Assembly (NCBI GenBank): GCA_017474455.1
Contig: JAFVHP010000011.1
Coordinates: forward strand, 206,824-270,823
Length of the DNA: 64,000 nt
Source: Lachnospiraceae bacterium
Lineage (GTDB): Bacteria; Bacillota; Clostridia; Lachnospirales; Lachnospiraceae
Direction: 5' to 3'
The position numbers and the translations under genes are program-made. Below, one piece after another: positions 36,799-46,800 of this stretch. Every line of letters starts with the position of its first letter. Positions within the stretch are counted from its first letter, which is position 1. The notes beneath the pieces are model-generated. The model was not told where the DNA came from. It saw only the letters and a program-made list of their open reading frames with translations, and searched no databases.

Positions 36799-37974
36799 AT
36801 GAAAGAGCCTTTATCCGTTTATATCCATATCCCGTTCTGTGTCAGGAAATGCAGGTACTGTGATTTCTTTTCGGCGCCCTGCGGGGATACGCAGAGAAAG
36901 GCATATACAGCCGCACTGGTAAGGGAGATCCGTGAATATCCGCTGCTGCCGGAGGATCCGGCTTATGCAGAGAGCGGGAAATATGATATCGTAAGTGTTT
37001 ATATCGGCGGGGGTACACCGTCTGTCCTGAAAACGGAGGAGACGGAGAGTATCCTCGCCGCTGTATTTGACAGATTCGGGATCACAGATCCCGGACAGTG
37101 CGAGATCACGATGGAGATCAATCCGGGCACCGTGACTCCGGAGGATCTGCACGCATTAAGGCAGGCAGGGATAAACCGCCTTTCTGTCGGTGTGCAGTCG
37201 TTCAATGACAGCGAACTGGCACTTCTTGGCAGGATCCATACGGCTGCCGATGCCTGTGCTGCCCTGGATGCCGCAAAAAGGGCGGGATTTGAAAATATCA
37301 GCCTTGACCTGATAGGCGCACTGCCCGGACAGACGATGCCTGAGTATATGTATTCCGTCAAAAGGGCAGTCTCTTTAAAGCCGCAGCATATATCGGTCTA
37401 CAGTCTTATCATTGAACCGGGAACAGTTTTTGCAGGTATGCTGGAAGAAAACAGGCTTCCCGAACTGCCGGATGAGGATACGGAGCGGCAGATGGCGTAC
37501 GATTGTCAGCGTTATCTGGAAGAGAACGGCTACAGGAGATATGAGATCTCCAACTACAGCCTGCCGGGATATATGAGCAGGCATAATACCGGCTACTGGA
37601 CTTTAAGACAGTACAGAGGATTCGGTGCCGGCGCGTCTTCACTGGTGGGGGAGACAAGGTTCACCGCAGCCGCGGATACCGACGGTTATATCCGTGCCGT
37701 CAACGCCGGGGAAAAGATCCCCTGTACAACGGAGCACCTGACACAGAAAGACCGGATGGAAGAATTTATGTTCCTCGGCCTGCGAATGCGGGACGGTGTC
37801 TCCCGGACGGATTTTGAAATGCTCTTTGGGTGTTCCGTGGACGAGGTCTACGGAAACGTTCTGAGACGGCAGGAAGAAAACGGTCTTATTATCTGCTGCG
37901 GCGGCAGGATCATGCTGACGGATCACGGAACCGATGTCAGCAACCGTGTCATGGCCGAGTTTCTGCTTGACTGA
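36799..37974 (+). CDS. hemW: HemW-type radical SAM protein (heme chaperone family)
   Basis: 391 residues. The radical SAM motif is PFCVRKCRYCDFFSAP (CxxxCxYC), with a following YIGGGTPSVL glycine motif and a C-terminal HemN-like winged domain. It was formerly called oxygen-independent coproporphyrinogen oxidase. HemW has the extra cysteine after the cluster and delivers heme rather than making it. The lepA-hemW pairing supports this assignment. The 163-base gap to comM holds two small palindromes (about 38005-38019 and 38062-38075) without T tracts. Confidence 0.9.
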   Translation: MKEPLSVYIHIPFCVRKCRYCDFFSAPCGDTQRKAYTAALVREIREYPLLPEDPAYAESGKYDIVSVYIGGGTPSVLKTEETESILAAVFDRFGITDPGQCEITMEINPGTVTPEDLHALRQAGINRLSVGVQSFNDSELALLGRIHTAADACAALDAAKRAGFENISLDLIGALPGQTMPEYMYSVKRAVSLKPQHISVYSLIIEPGTVFAGMLEENRLPELPDEDTERQMAYDCQRYLEENGYRRYEISNYSLPGYMSRHNTGYWTLRQYRGFGAGASSLVGETRFTAAADTDGYIRAVNAGEKIPCTTEHLTQKDRMEEFMFLGLRMRDGVSRTDFEMLFGCSVDEVYGNVLRRQEENGLIICCGGRIMLTDHGTDVSNRVMAEFLLD

Positions 37975-38137
37975 CAAAGCCCCGGGCCATACAATACTCA
38001 TTACCCGGCAGACTGCCGGCTGTCCTGTTAAATATTCATAGCCATGTCAAAGGCTCCGAGGAGCCGCTGCAGGACAAATTTCATCTTATTTTTAACTGAA
38101 TAATCATCTTATGATCAGTCATTCCGGAGGTGTTTCC

Positions 38138-39688
38138 ATGTACAGCTGCGTAACTGCAGGCGCTGTCCACGGTATGGACAGCTATTTGATGAAGGTAGAA
38201 ACAGATATTTCCGCAGGCCTGCCTGTTTTCCATATGGTCGGCATACCGGGTACAGAAGTCCGTGAGGCCGTGGAAAGGGTCAGAGTGTCGCTCAGGAACA
38301 GCGGTTTTTCGCTGCCTGCTTCCAGAATAACCGTTAACTTCACACCGGCGGACATTCCGAAACGGAATGTTGTGCTGGACCTGCCCGTGGCCTGCGGTAT
38401 CCTTATCTGCATCGGCGTGATAAAACAGGAATCGCTGGACGGGGTGCTGGTGGCGGGCGAGCTGGGCCTTAACGGGGAGATAAGGCCGGTCGGCGGCATC
38501 CTTCCGATCGTCATGGCAGCGGCCGGGAGAATGAAACGGTGCGTTATTCCGAGAGACAACCTGACAGAGGGCGGGGCGGCCGAAGGAATAAAAGTGACCG
38601 GTGTGTCGGCGTTGAAGGAGTTCATCGACTATATCAATACGCCGGATGAAAAAAGGGACGGAGTGATACAGCCGGAAAGGACGGATATCGCTTCTCTGGT
38701 ATCAGGGCGGGCAGACAGGACGGTTTTTACGCATGATCTTTCCATGGTCAGGGGTCAGAAAGCGGCAAAACGGGTACTGGAGATCGCGGCGGCAGGCCTG
38801 CACAATGCGCTTCTCATCGGGACACCGGGGAGCGGTAAGAGCATGCTGGCCGACTGTGTCCCGGAGATCATGCCGCCACTGACGAAAACGGAAGCGCTGG
38901 AGGTGTCTTCCGTCTATTCTGTAGCCGGAAGACTGCGCACGGAACGCAAGCTGGTAACGGAAAGACCGATCGCAAAGCCGCACAGTTCCATTTCGGTGCC
39001 GGCACTTCTGGGCGGAGGCAGCCCTGTACGTCCGGGAGAGATCTCCCTGGCGCACAGAGGAGTCCTGTTCATGGATGAATTCCCGCATTTCGGGAGTGAA
39101 AAGATAAACGCTCTGCGGATCCCTCTTGAGGAAGGCCGTATCCGGATATCCCGCAGCAGCGGAAGTTTTGTGTTTCCTTCCAGATTCATGCTGATCGCTG
39201 CTTCCAATCCCTGTCCCTGCGGTTATTTCCCGGATATGTCCAAATGCAGGTGCACTCCCTTTGAGATAAACCGGTACTTTTCATCCGTGAGCGGGCCGGT
39301 CACGGACAGGATGGATCTCTGTGTCCGGATGGAGCCGGTAAAGTATGACGAGATCTGCTCGCCGGGGACAAAAGGAGAGAGCAGCGCAGCCCGCGCAAGG
39401 ATAAAGAAAGCCTGGATGATACAGCAGGAGAGATTCCGGGACAGGGAAGGGATGATGAATTCAGATATGCAGCCGGCCGACCTGGAACGTTACTGCCGGA
39501 CGGGCAGGGAAGCCGGACAATTCGTAAGGGACATGTTTGAGAGAACGGACCTGACAGTCCGGGGATACCACAGGATACTGCGCTGCGCGCGGACGATAGC
39601 CGATCTTGCCGGACAAGAACAGATAGGTATCGAACATCTTGCAGAGGCGGCATCTTACCGAATGGACAGACAGATGGGATTTAGCTGA
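38138..39688 (+). CDS. comM: ComM/YifB-family magnesium-chelatase-like ATPase
   Basis: 516 residues. An N-terminal Lon-protease-like S5 fold (YSCVTAGAVHGMDSYLM ...), an AAA+ core with Walker A LIGTPGSGKSMLAD and Walker B LFMDEFPHF, a zinc-like set ASNPCPCGYFPDMSKCRC, and a C-terminal lid domain. ComM is a branch-migration helicase that helps integrate DNA during transformation. ATG 38138 follows GGAGGT, so the ATG at 38111 is not used. dprA follows immediately, making a competence pair. Confidence 0.92.
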   Translation: MYSCVTAGAVHGMDSYLMKVETDISAGLPVFHMVGIPGTEVREAVERVRVSLRNSGFSLPASRITVNFTPADIPKRNVVLDLPVACGILICIGVIKQESLDGVLVAGELGLNGEIRPVGGILPIVMAAAGRMKRCVIPRDNLTEGGAAEGIKVTGVSALKEFIDYINTPDEKRDGVIQPERTDIASLVSGRADRTVFTHDLSMVRGQKAAKRVLEIAAAGLHNALLIGTPGSGKSMLADCVPEIMPPLTKTEALEVSSVYSVAGRLRTERKLVTERPIAKPHSSISVPALLGGGSPVRPGEISLAHRGVLFMDEFPHFGSEKINALRIPLEEGRIRISRSSGSFVFPSRFMLIAASNPCPCGYFPDMSKCRCTPFEINRYFSSVSGPVTDRMDLCVRMEPVKYDEICSPGTKGESSAARARIKKAWMIQQERFRDREGMMNSDMQPADLERYCRTGREAGQFVRDMFERTDLTVRGYHRILRCARTIADLAGQEQIGIEHLAEAASYRMDRQMGFS

Positions 39689-39725
39689 GGACGGACAGAA
39701 GGGAAGAACGGGGGAAATGCTGCGG

Positions 39726-40922
39726 ATGAATGAACAATATTGCCAGATATGGCTTTCTGCCATCCCGGGACTGGGAAGCCGCAGATGTATACGGCTTACC
39801 GGGAACGCACCCGGTGGAAAGGCCGCCGGGATATACGCAATGACGGAAAAGGAACTGACGGAAACGGCCATAAAGGCCGAAAACAGCGAAGAACAGGGGA
39901 TAAAGACCGCGGAACTGATCATCCGGGGGAGAAATACAGCCCGTGAAAGGGCTGATACGACACTGGCGGCGATGAAAAAAAGCGGGATGGGATATGTGTG
40001 CATTGAAGATAAAGAGTATCCGGACAGGTTAAGAAGGATCCCGGATCCTCCGTACGGACTCTATTTCCTGGGCAGGTATCCTTCGGAAAACGAACCTTCT
40101 GCCGCTATCATAGGCGCCAGGAGCTGTACCGCATACGGCCTTCATGAGGCCAGGAGGTTCGCGCAGGCCTTCGCCGCATCCGGGGTGACTGTGATCTCCG
40201 GGATGGCACGCGGGATCGATTCCGCCGCCCAGTCGGCAGCCGTGGAAACAGGCGCGGCAAGCATAGCCGTTTTGGGAAGCGGCGCCGATGTGTGCTATCC
40301 GAAAAGTGAAAAGGATCTGTACGAGAGACTTATTGCCCATGGTACTGTCATTTCCGAGTATCCTCCGGGGACTGCCCCCGACAGGACCAATTTTCCGTTA
40401 AGGAACAGGATCATCAGCGGCCTGTGTGACAAACTTCTAGTGGTGGAAGCCAGGAAAAAAAGCGGGACCATGATCACGGTGGCAGCCGCGCTTGAACAGT
40501 CCAGGGATGTGTGGGCAGTACCGGGCAGATGCACGGATCTGAGCAGCGAAGGGTGCAACCAGCTGATCTTTGACGGCGCAGGTATCGCACTGTCACCCGA
40601 ATACATGATCGAAGCGTTCTTCGGGACCGGACAGAGCCGGACTGCGAAAGGTCAGGAAGACATCTCTTCGAATACGCAGAAAGAGATAAAGCAGGCCGCG
40701 CTGATCAGCCGGATCCCGGAGAGCGAAGGCCGTGATGTTTACCTGCGTCTGTGCTCACTGCTGAATGAATGGGAAGAAAAAAGTGCGGATCAGATCTGTC
40801 AGGAAATGTTCGAAAAATACCACACGGAGCTGGGCGCGGGAGAGGCTGCTTTCAGGCTGATGAGGCTCACGGTGCTCGGCCTCTGCAGGGAAACGGCAGC
40901 CGGTTGTTATTCCGGAACATAA
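39726..40922 (+). CDS. dprA: DNA-processing protein DprA/Smf
   Basis: 398 residues. An N-terminal SAM-like region (IWLSAIPGLGSRRCIRLTG), the Rossmann-fold core with GARSCTAYG, VISGMARGIDSAAQ, VLGSGADVCYPKS and FPLRNRIISG, and a C-terminal winged helix. DprA loads RecA on incoming single strands. ATG 39726 with GGGGGA upstream is preferred; ATG 39717 is also possible. It follows comM and precedes hisS. Confidence 0.93.
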   Translation: MNEQYCQIWLSAIPGLGSRRCIRLTGNAPGGKAAGIYAMTEKELTETAIKAENSEEQGIKTAELIIRGRNTARERADTTLAAMKKSGMGYVCIEDKEYPDRLRRIPDPPYGLYFLGRYPSENEPSAAIIGARSCTAYGLHEARRFAQAFAASGVTVISGMARGIDSAAQSAAVETGAASIAVLGSGADVCYPKSEKDLYERLIAHGTVISEYPPGTAPDRTNFPLRNRIISGLCDKLLVVEARKKSGTMITVAAALEQSRDVWAVPGRCTDLSSEGCNQLIFDGAGIALSPEYMIEAFFGTGQSRTAKGQEDISSNTQKEIKQAALISRIPESEGRDVYLRLCSLLNEWEEKSADQICQEMFEKYHTELGAGEAAFRLMRLTVLGLCRETAAGCYSGT

Positions 40923-41013
40923 AGGAAAATCCTTTATGCTTTACTTAATTTCATGTATACTGTGTGATGTTCGCAGATTTTTATATGCACAGATCGTGAT
41001 AAGGGGAATGCAG

Positions 41014-42279
41014 ATGGCACTGATTAAGAAACCTGTAAACGGAATGAAGGATATACTGCCGGATGAGATGCAGATCCGTGACTATGTCATTTCCGTCATT
41101 AAAAAGACGTATTCGGGATTCGGCTTTGAATCGATCGAAACGCCCTGCGTCGAGAATATCGAGAACCTGACCAGCAAGCAGGGAGGAGACAATGAAAAAC
41201 TGATCTTCCGCATTTTAAAACGCGGAGAGAAACTTAAGATAGAAGAAGCAAAGACAGCTGACGATCTTGCGGACGGAGGACTGCGCTATGATCTGACCGT
41301 GCCGCTCGTCAGGTATTTCTCCGCCCATGAGAATGAGCTCAGGTCACCTTTCAAGGCACTGCAGATGGGCAATGTATGGAGAGCGGACAGACCGCAGAAA
41401 GGCAGATACCGCCAGTTCATGCAATGTGATATCGATATCATCGGCGAGCCCACCAACCTGGCGGAGATAGAGCTGATCCTGGCTACGACCACAACGCTGG
41501 GAAAGCTTGGATTTGACGGTTTCCAGATCAGGATCAACGACCGCCGGATCCTGAAGGCCATGGCGCTGCACTGCGGCTTTAATGAAGAGGATCTTGACCA
41601 GGTATTCATTACGCTGGACAAGATGGACAAGATCGGCATCGAAGGCGTCCGCAGCGAACTTGTGGAAAACGGTGCTTCCGAAGGATCAGCCGATGCCTAT
41701 ACGTCAGTCCTTGACAGGGTGATCGGTACCGTGAAAGAAGAAGGCAGTATCCGAGGTATCGAAGTCCTTAAGGAAGAACTCGGGGATGATATCACCGAGG
41801 ATATCATCGAATGGATGAATACCATTATCGATACGGTCGACGCTGCGAAACAGGCTGATTTTACACTTGTATTCGACCCTACGATCGTGCGCGGCATGTC
41901 CTACTACACCGGTACTATCTTTGAGATCGCCATGCCCCAGCTGGGCATCAGCTGCGGCGGAGGCGGAAGATATGACGGGATGGTCGGCAAGTTTACCGGC
42001 AGGGACGTTCCTGCCTGCGGGTTCTCGATCGGTTTCGAAAGGATCATCCTGATCATGATGGAGAACGGATTCAGTGTGCCCGGTGCACCGGCAAAACACT
42101 GTTACCTTATCGAAAAGAACATGCCGGGTGATAAGCTCAAAGAGATCTTCGCGAAGGCTGCGGAAAGAAGAGCTGAGGGTGAGACCGTCCTGGTGGCGCA
42201 CATGAACAAGAATAAAAAGTTCCAGAAGCAGCAGCTTGCGGAGCAGGGCTATACGGAATTTGAAGAGTTTTACAGGTAA
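41014..42279 (+). CDS. hisS: Histidyl-tRNA synthetase
   Basis: A 421-residue class II synthetase. Motif 2 region: LRYDLTVPLVRYFSAHE ... KGRYRQFMQCDIDIIGE. The histidine-A motif is MSYYTGTIFEI, and motif 3 is GFSIGFERI. The anticodon-binding C-terminus is short. ATG 41014 follows AAGGGG by about 8 bases; the longer frame back to 40936 is not homologous. No T-box leader is visible. It converges on aspS through a shared terminator. Confidence 0.95.
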   Translation: MALIKKPVNGMKDILPDEMQIRDYVISVIKKTYSGFGFESIETPCVENIENLTSKQGGDNEKLIFRILKRGEKLKIEEAKTADDLADGGLRYDLTVPLVRYFSAHENELRSPFKALQMGNVWRADRPQKGRYRQFMQCDIDIIGEPTNLAEIELILATTTTLGKLGFDGFQIRINDRRILKAMALHCGFNEEDLDQVFITLDKMDKIGIEGVRSELVENGASEGSADAYTSVLDRVIGTVKEEGSIRGIEVLKEELGDDITEDIIEWMNTIIDTVDAAKQADFTLVFDPTIVRGMSYYTGTIFEIAMPQLGISCGGGGRYDGMVGKFTGRDVPACGFSIGFERIILIMMENGFSVPGAPAKHCYLIEKNMPGDKLKEIFAKAAERRAEGETVLVAHMNKNKKFQKQQLAEQGYTEFEEFYR

Positions 42280-42327
42280 CTGTCAAAAGAGACAGGGCGG
42301 ACTGAAAATACAGATCCAGGAAATAAA

Positions 42328-42363
42328 AAAGGACTGCAGGCGCGGATCACGCTGCAGTCCTTT
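42328..42363. terminator. Bidirectional terminator between hisS and aspS
   Basis: 12-bp stem AAAGGACTGCAG/CTGCAGTCCTTT around 12 bases, with A-rich and T-rich flanks. It serves both convergent genes. Confidence 0.88.
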
Positions 42364-42380
42364 ATAATTTACCCTGATCC

Positions 42381-44165
42381 TTATTCTTCTTTTTCGGTAA
42401 CCATGATATGCAGCTCAGCCAGCTGTTTGTCCGTTACTTCGGAAGGCGCGTTCATCAGGATGTCCTGCGCGTTTTTGTTCATGGGGAAGGGAATGATCTC
42501 ACGGATCGACTCTTCGCCGGAGAGGAGCATGACCATCCTGTCTACGCCGGGCGCGATACCCGCGTGCGGCGGCGCCCCGTAGCAGAACGCGTTGTACATG
42601 GCAGGGAATTTGCTCATTACGTCTTCCTTGCCGAGCCGTACCAGTTCAAATGCTTCGATCATGATTTCCGGATCATGGTTCCTGACTGCCCCTGAAGAAA
42701 GCTCGATGCCGTTGCAGACAAGGTCATACTGATCCGCCATGATCGTAAGCGGGTCGATCCGGCCTTCCTTCGCGTCCAGAAGTGTCTGTAAGCCGCCGGT
42801 GGGCATGGAGAAAGGATTGTGGCAGAATTCCAGTTCGCCGCTTTCCTCACCGATCTCATACATGGGGAAGTCGATGATCCAGCAGAATGCATACTGTTCT
42901 TTGTCCATATGTCCCGGGACAGCTTCGCCGAAGATCTTGATGAGGACACCCGCGCATTTCTGCGCATCCTTAAGCGGGCCGCAGGAGAGCAGGACCAGAT
43001 CGCCGTTGTTTAAGCCAAGTGTACTGATGATCTCGTCTTTCCTGTCCTGCACAAATTTGGCAATGCCGCCGGCGGGAACGCCGTTCTCATCCAGCCTGAA
43101 CCAGTAGGACTTTTTGCCGGACTGGACTTCGGCAGCCGCAAGGAGCTGTTCCGTCTGCTTCCTGCTGCCTGTATAACCGGAAACAACGACAGCTTTGACG
43201 GATCCGGAAGCAAAAGGCTCAAACCCGCAGCCGGACAGCAGTCCGGTCACGTCGGTGACGGTCAGGTCGATCCTGAGATCGGGTTTGTCCGTGCCGTATT
43301 TTTCCATTGCCTCAAGATAGGGGATACGGACAAAAGGTGCGGAAGACGCCCTGGAGTAGAGGCCGTATTTGGCAAATACGGGAGGAAGCACGTCTTCGCA
43401 GACTGCAAATACGTCTTCTTTGGAGGCAAAGGCCATTTCCATATCCAGCTGGTAAAACTCGCCCGGACTCCTGTCGCCCCTTGCGTCTTCGTCCCTGAAA
43501 CAGGGGGCGATCTGGAAGTATCTGTCGATCCCGGATACCATCAGCAGCTGCTTGAACTGCTGGGGAGCCTGGGGAAGGGCATAGAACTTGCCGGGGTGTT
43601 TCCTTGAAGGGACCAGGTAGTCCCTCGCGCCTTCCGGGGAAGAAGCGGTAAGGATCGGAGTCGTGATCTCCATAAAGCCGTGCTCGTTCATGGAACGGCG
43701 CAGCTCGGAGATGACGTTGCTCCTTAATATGATATTATTCTTCATGACCGGATTGCGAAGGTCGAGATACCTGTACCTGAGCCTGGTCATTTCATCGGCA
43801 TCCCGGCTGCGGTTGATCTCGAAAGGCAGTTCGGGATATGAGCACTTGCCGAGAACGGTGACGGATTCCGGAACGACTTCGATATCACCGGTAGCCTGCT
43901 TGGGGTTCTTGCTGGAGCGTTCCCGTACAACACCTTTCACCTGAATGGTCGATTCTTTGGTGATCGCGTGGAACGCGCGGACCATTTCCTCGCTTTCCGC
44001 CACGATCTGGGTCGTTCCGTAAAAGTCCCTGAGCACAATAAAGGAGAGGGCAGGTGACATAAGCCTCTCATTTTCGAGCCAGCCTGAGAGCGTGACCGCT
44101 TTGCCGGCATCGGCTGCGCGCAGCTCGCCGCAGGTATGTGTCCTGGACTGGGTTAATCTGTCCAT
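42381..44165 (-). CDS. aspS: Aspartyl-tRNA synthetase, bacterial type
   Basis: A 594-residue class IIb synthetase. An OB-fold anticodon domain comes first (THTCGELRAADAGKAVTLSG). The catalytic domain has motif 2 FRDEDARGDRSPGEFYQLD, a GAD insertion domain (about 300-420) and motif 3 GIAPGVDRMVML. The start is ATG 44163-44165 on the minus strand, set by GGAGGAT; about 62 further in-frame residues upstream are not homologous. Whether it also charges tRNA-Asn cannot be decided here. Confidence 0.95.
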   Translation of the reverse strand: MDRLTQSRTHTCGELRAADAGKAVTLSGWLENERLMSPALSFIVLRDFYGTTQIVAESEEMVRAFHAITKESTIQVKGVVRERSSKNPKQATGDIEVVPESVTVLGKCSYPELPFEINRSRDADEMTRLRYRYLDLRNPVMKNNIILRSNVISELRRSMNEHGFMEITTPILTASSPEGARDYLVPSRKHPGKFYALPQAPQQFKQLLMVSGIDRYFQIAPCFRDEDARGDRSPGEFYQLDMEMAFASKEDVFAVCEDVLPPVFAKYGLYSRASSAPFVRIPYLEAMEKYGTDKPDLRIDLTVTDVTGLLSGCGFEPFASGSVKAVVVSGYTGSRKQTEQLLAAAEVQSGKKSYWFRLDENGVPAGGIAKFVQDRKDEIISTLGLNNGDLVLLSCGPLKDAQKCAGVLIKIFGEAVPGHMDKEQYAFCWIIDFPMYEIGEESGELEFCHNPFSMPTGGLQTLLDAKEGRIDPLTIMADQYDLVCNGIELSSGAVRNHDPEIMIEAFELVRLGKEDVMSKFPAMYNAFCYGAPPHAGIAPGVDRMVMLLSGEESIREIIPFPMNKNAQDILMNAPSEVTDKQLAELHIMVTEKEE

Positions 44166-44277
44166 ATCGATCCTCCATGTCTTTAGTCCGGAAAATACCG
44201 GAGATGCAAATACTTCTGATACCGCCGGGATAAGTTCCGGGCAGTACCAACGCTTCTCATAATACTTCTTTGCACTG

Positions 44278-44305
44278 TTCAAAAGCAATATATATATGTT
44301 ATAAT
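44278..44305 (+). promoter_or_regulatory. Possible secDF promoter
   Basis: A weak -35 TTCAAA (44278-44283) and a good -10 TATAAT (44300-44305), 16 bases apart, in the AT-rich core of the aspS/secDF divergent region. No clear aspS promoter could be assigned on the other strand. Confidence 0.45.
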
Positions 44306-44378
44306 TTTGGGCGTTCGGGCACAGAACCGGACAAGAGATCATAATCAGCATTACATTACAGAAGCATTGGAGAATGAA

Positions 44379-46775
44379 ATGAAAAAGTCAAGAGCTGCAA
44401 TAGGTTTGGTTGCATTCCTGGCGGTCCTGATCTGGCTCAGCACCGTCGCGGTGATGTTCCTCCGCGATGACCTGACAGACCCGGATACCCAGCACATCAA
44501 GCTCGGCCTTGATCTGGCAGGCGGTGTGAGTATCACTTATCAGGTCGCGGGAGAGCAGGATCCGTCGGAAGAAGACATGGCGGATACAAGAGAGAAGCTT
44601 CAGATGCGTGCGGAAGCTTTCAGTACGGAAGCGGTCGTTTACCGTGAAGGCGCCGACAGGATCACGATCGAGATCCCCGGTGAGACCGATGCGGATTACG
44701 TGCTTCAGCAGCTGGGAAGTCCCGGATCGCTTTACTTCATCCGCCAGAATGATTCTGACGGCCAGGCCAATTACGGTCTTAATTACAATGCCGACGGCTC
44801 ATACGGCTATGTCCTTACTAAGAGCATCGAGGAACTGGAAGCTGACGGATCGATCATTATGAGCGGTTCGGAGGTACTGGACGCGCAGGGCGCTTATCAG
44901 ACCGACCAGCTTACCGGCGCCAGCTCGCCCGTTGTCTCCATGACTCTTTCCGACAACGGCACTAAGCTTTTTGCGGAAGCGACCAGGAACGCGCTGGCAG
45001 GCGGCGAGACCATCGCGATCTATTATGACAACAGGATCATCAGCGCACCTACAGTCCAGGCAGTGATCACTGACGGCAAAGCCATTATTACAGGTTCCGG
45101 CAGTATCGAAGCCGCAAACGAGATGGCTGCCATGATCAGGATCGGCGGACTGAAAGTCGAACTGAATGAGTTAAGAAGCAACGTCGTAGGCGCGCAGCTC
45201 GGCCAGAATGCCGTCAGCACCTCTCTTAAAGCCGGTGCGATCGGCCTTGTGATCGTGATCATCTTCATGATCGCTGTTTATCTGCTGCCCGGCGTCGTCG
45301 CGGCGCTTGCACTTGTCCTTTATACGGCAATGATCTTCCTTATCCTTGCCGGTTTCGACATTACCCTTACTCTTCCCGGTATCGCGGGTATCCTTCTTTC
45401 CATCGGTATGGCTGTCGACGCCAACGTCATCATCTTTGCCAGGATCAGAGAAGAGCTCCGCGCAGGATCGGCTGTCAGGGCTGCTATCCGCGCAGGCTAC
45501 GGCAAGGCGCTTTCTTCGATCATCGACGGCAACGTGACGACACTGATCGCGGCTGTCGTTCTCGGTATCCTGGGTTCGGGTTCGGTCAGGGGCTTCGCCA
45601 TCACACTGGCGATCGGTATCGTCCTTTCCATGTTTACCGCCCTGTTCGTGACCAGGTTCCTTCTGAACTGTTTCCATGGGCTCGGCGCTTCGGATGAAAA
45701 GTTCTACGGAAAAGGTAAAGCGGCAAAGATCTACGATTTTGTCGGCAAGAGAAGACTCTGGTATATCATTTCCTGCGCGGTGATCGCCATCGGACTTATC
45801 ACCATGCTCATAAGAGGCGCAGGTGCAGGCACAGCACTGAACTACAGCCTTGACTTCGTCGGCGGCAGTACGACCAATGTCACTTTCAACGAAGTTATGG
45901 ACCTGAATGAACTGACCGAAAAGGTAGTCCCTGTTTTCCAGAATGTGACCGGTGACGCGCAGGTACAGGTCCAGCCCGTCAAGGATTCAACAGGCGGTAC
46001 GACCAGCGAAGTCATCTTCAAGACCAGGGTACTGACAGTTGATGAAAGAGAACAGCTCAATTCAAAACTCGTTGAAGACTTCGGCATCGACAGGAGCCTT
46101 ATTACATCCGAAACGATCAGCTCGACGATCAGTTCGGAAATGAGGCGTGACGCGTTCATCGCCGTTATCGTTGCCCTGATCGCCATGCTCATCTATATCT
46201 GGTTCAGGTTCAAGGACCTGCGCTTCGGTGCGTCTTCCGTGATCGCGCTGGCGCATGACGTACTGGTCGTCCTGGCGGCGTATGCCGTGACCAGGATCTC
46301 GGTCGGTTCGACCTTCATCGCCTGCATGCTGACGATCGTCGGTTATTCCATTAACGCGACTATCGTTATCTTCGACAGGATGAGGGAAAACCTCGGCGGA
46401 AAGAAGAACGTCGATCTGGCGGATCTGGTCAACAGAAGCGTTTCGGAAACACTTTCAAGAAGTATCTTTACTTCTCTGACGACCTTCTTCATGGTCCTGG
46501 CGCTTTACATCTTCGGCGTTGCATCGATCCGTGAATTTGCTCTTCCTATCATGGTCGGTATCATCAGCGGCACGTATTCATCGGTCTGCATCGCGGGTAC
46601 GCTCTGGTATATCCTCAGGACAAAGATCAAGAGCAATTCCGGCAATATCCTCGGCACGGACAAAGAGCCGGTTAAGGCAGAAGAGCCGGATCTGTCCGAG
46701 ATGAGCGCGGAAGAACGCAAAGCTTACCGTAAAAAACAGATCGAACAGAAGAAAAAATCAAAGATCACCATCTGA
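44379..46775 (+). CDS. secDF: Fused SecDF protein-export component
   Basis: A 798-residue single chain holding SecD and SecF, each with six membrane helices. The SecD half begins with a membrane helix and LGLDLAGGVSITYQV; its periplasmic P1 region follows, then GMAVDANVIIFARIREEL. The SecF half has the DFVGGSTTNVTF domain and SINATIVIFDRMRENLG. It uses proton flow to pull proteins out through SecYEG. ATG 44379 follows GGAGA. The C-terminal tail is lysine-rich and cytosolic. yajC is not adjacent. Confidence 0.96.
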   Translation: MKKSRAAIGLVAFLAVLIWLSTVAVMFLRDDLTDPDTQHIKLGLDLAGGVSITYQVAGEQDPSEEDMADTREKLQMRAEAFSTEAVVYREGADRITIEIPGETDADYVLQQLGSPGSLYFIRQNDSDGQANYGLNYNADGSYGYVLTKSIEELEADGSIIMSGSEVLDAQGAYQTDQLTGASSPVVSMTLSDNGTKLFAEATRNALAGGETIAIYYDNRIISAPTVQAVITDGKAIITGSGSIEAANEMAAMIRIGGLKVELNELRSNVVGAQLGQNAVSTSLKAGAIGLVIVIIFMIAVYLLPGVVAALALVLYTAMIFLILAGFDITLTLPGIAGILLSIGMAVDANVIIFARIREELRAGSAVRAAIRAGYGKALSSIIDGNVTTLIAAVVLGILGSGSVRGFAITLAIGIVLSMFTALFVTRFLLNCFHGLGASDEKFYGKGKAAKIYDFVGKRRLWYIISCAVIAIGLITMLIRGAGAGTALNYSLDFVGGSTTNVTFNEVMDLNELTEKVVPVFQNVTGDAQVQVQPVKDSTGGTTSEVIFKTRVLTVDEREQLNSKLVEDFGIDRSLITSETISSTISSEMRRDAFIAVIVALIAMLIYIWFRFKDLRFGASSVIALAHDVLVVLAAYAVTRISVGSTFIACMLTIVGYSINATIVIFDRMRENLGGKKNVDLADLVNRSVSETLSRSIFTSLTTFFMVLALYIFGVASIREFALPIMVGIISGTYSSVCIAGTLWYILRTKIKSNSGNILGTDKEPVKAEEPDLSEMSAEERKAYRKKQIEQKKKSKITI

Positions 46776-46800
46776 CAACGGGGGTTGAAAGTACATAACC

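Noticed and set aside
38005-38075. Terminators in the hemW-comM gap
   Set aside because: Two palindromes (CCGGCA/TGCCGG and GGCTCC/GGAGCC) exist, but one has a two-base loop and neither has a T run.
44166-44378. T-box riboswitch before aspS or hisS
   Set aside because: No TGGNACCGCG T-box core and no antiterminator/terminator pair was found; only a near match (TTGGTACTGCC) on the aspS strand, and the hisS leader is too short.
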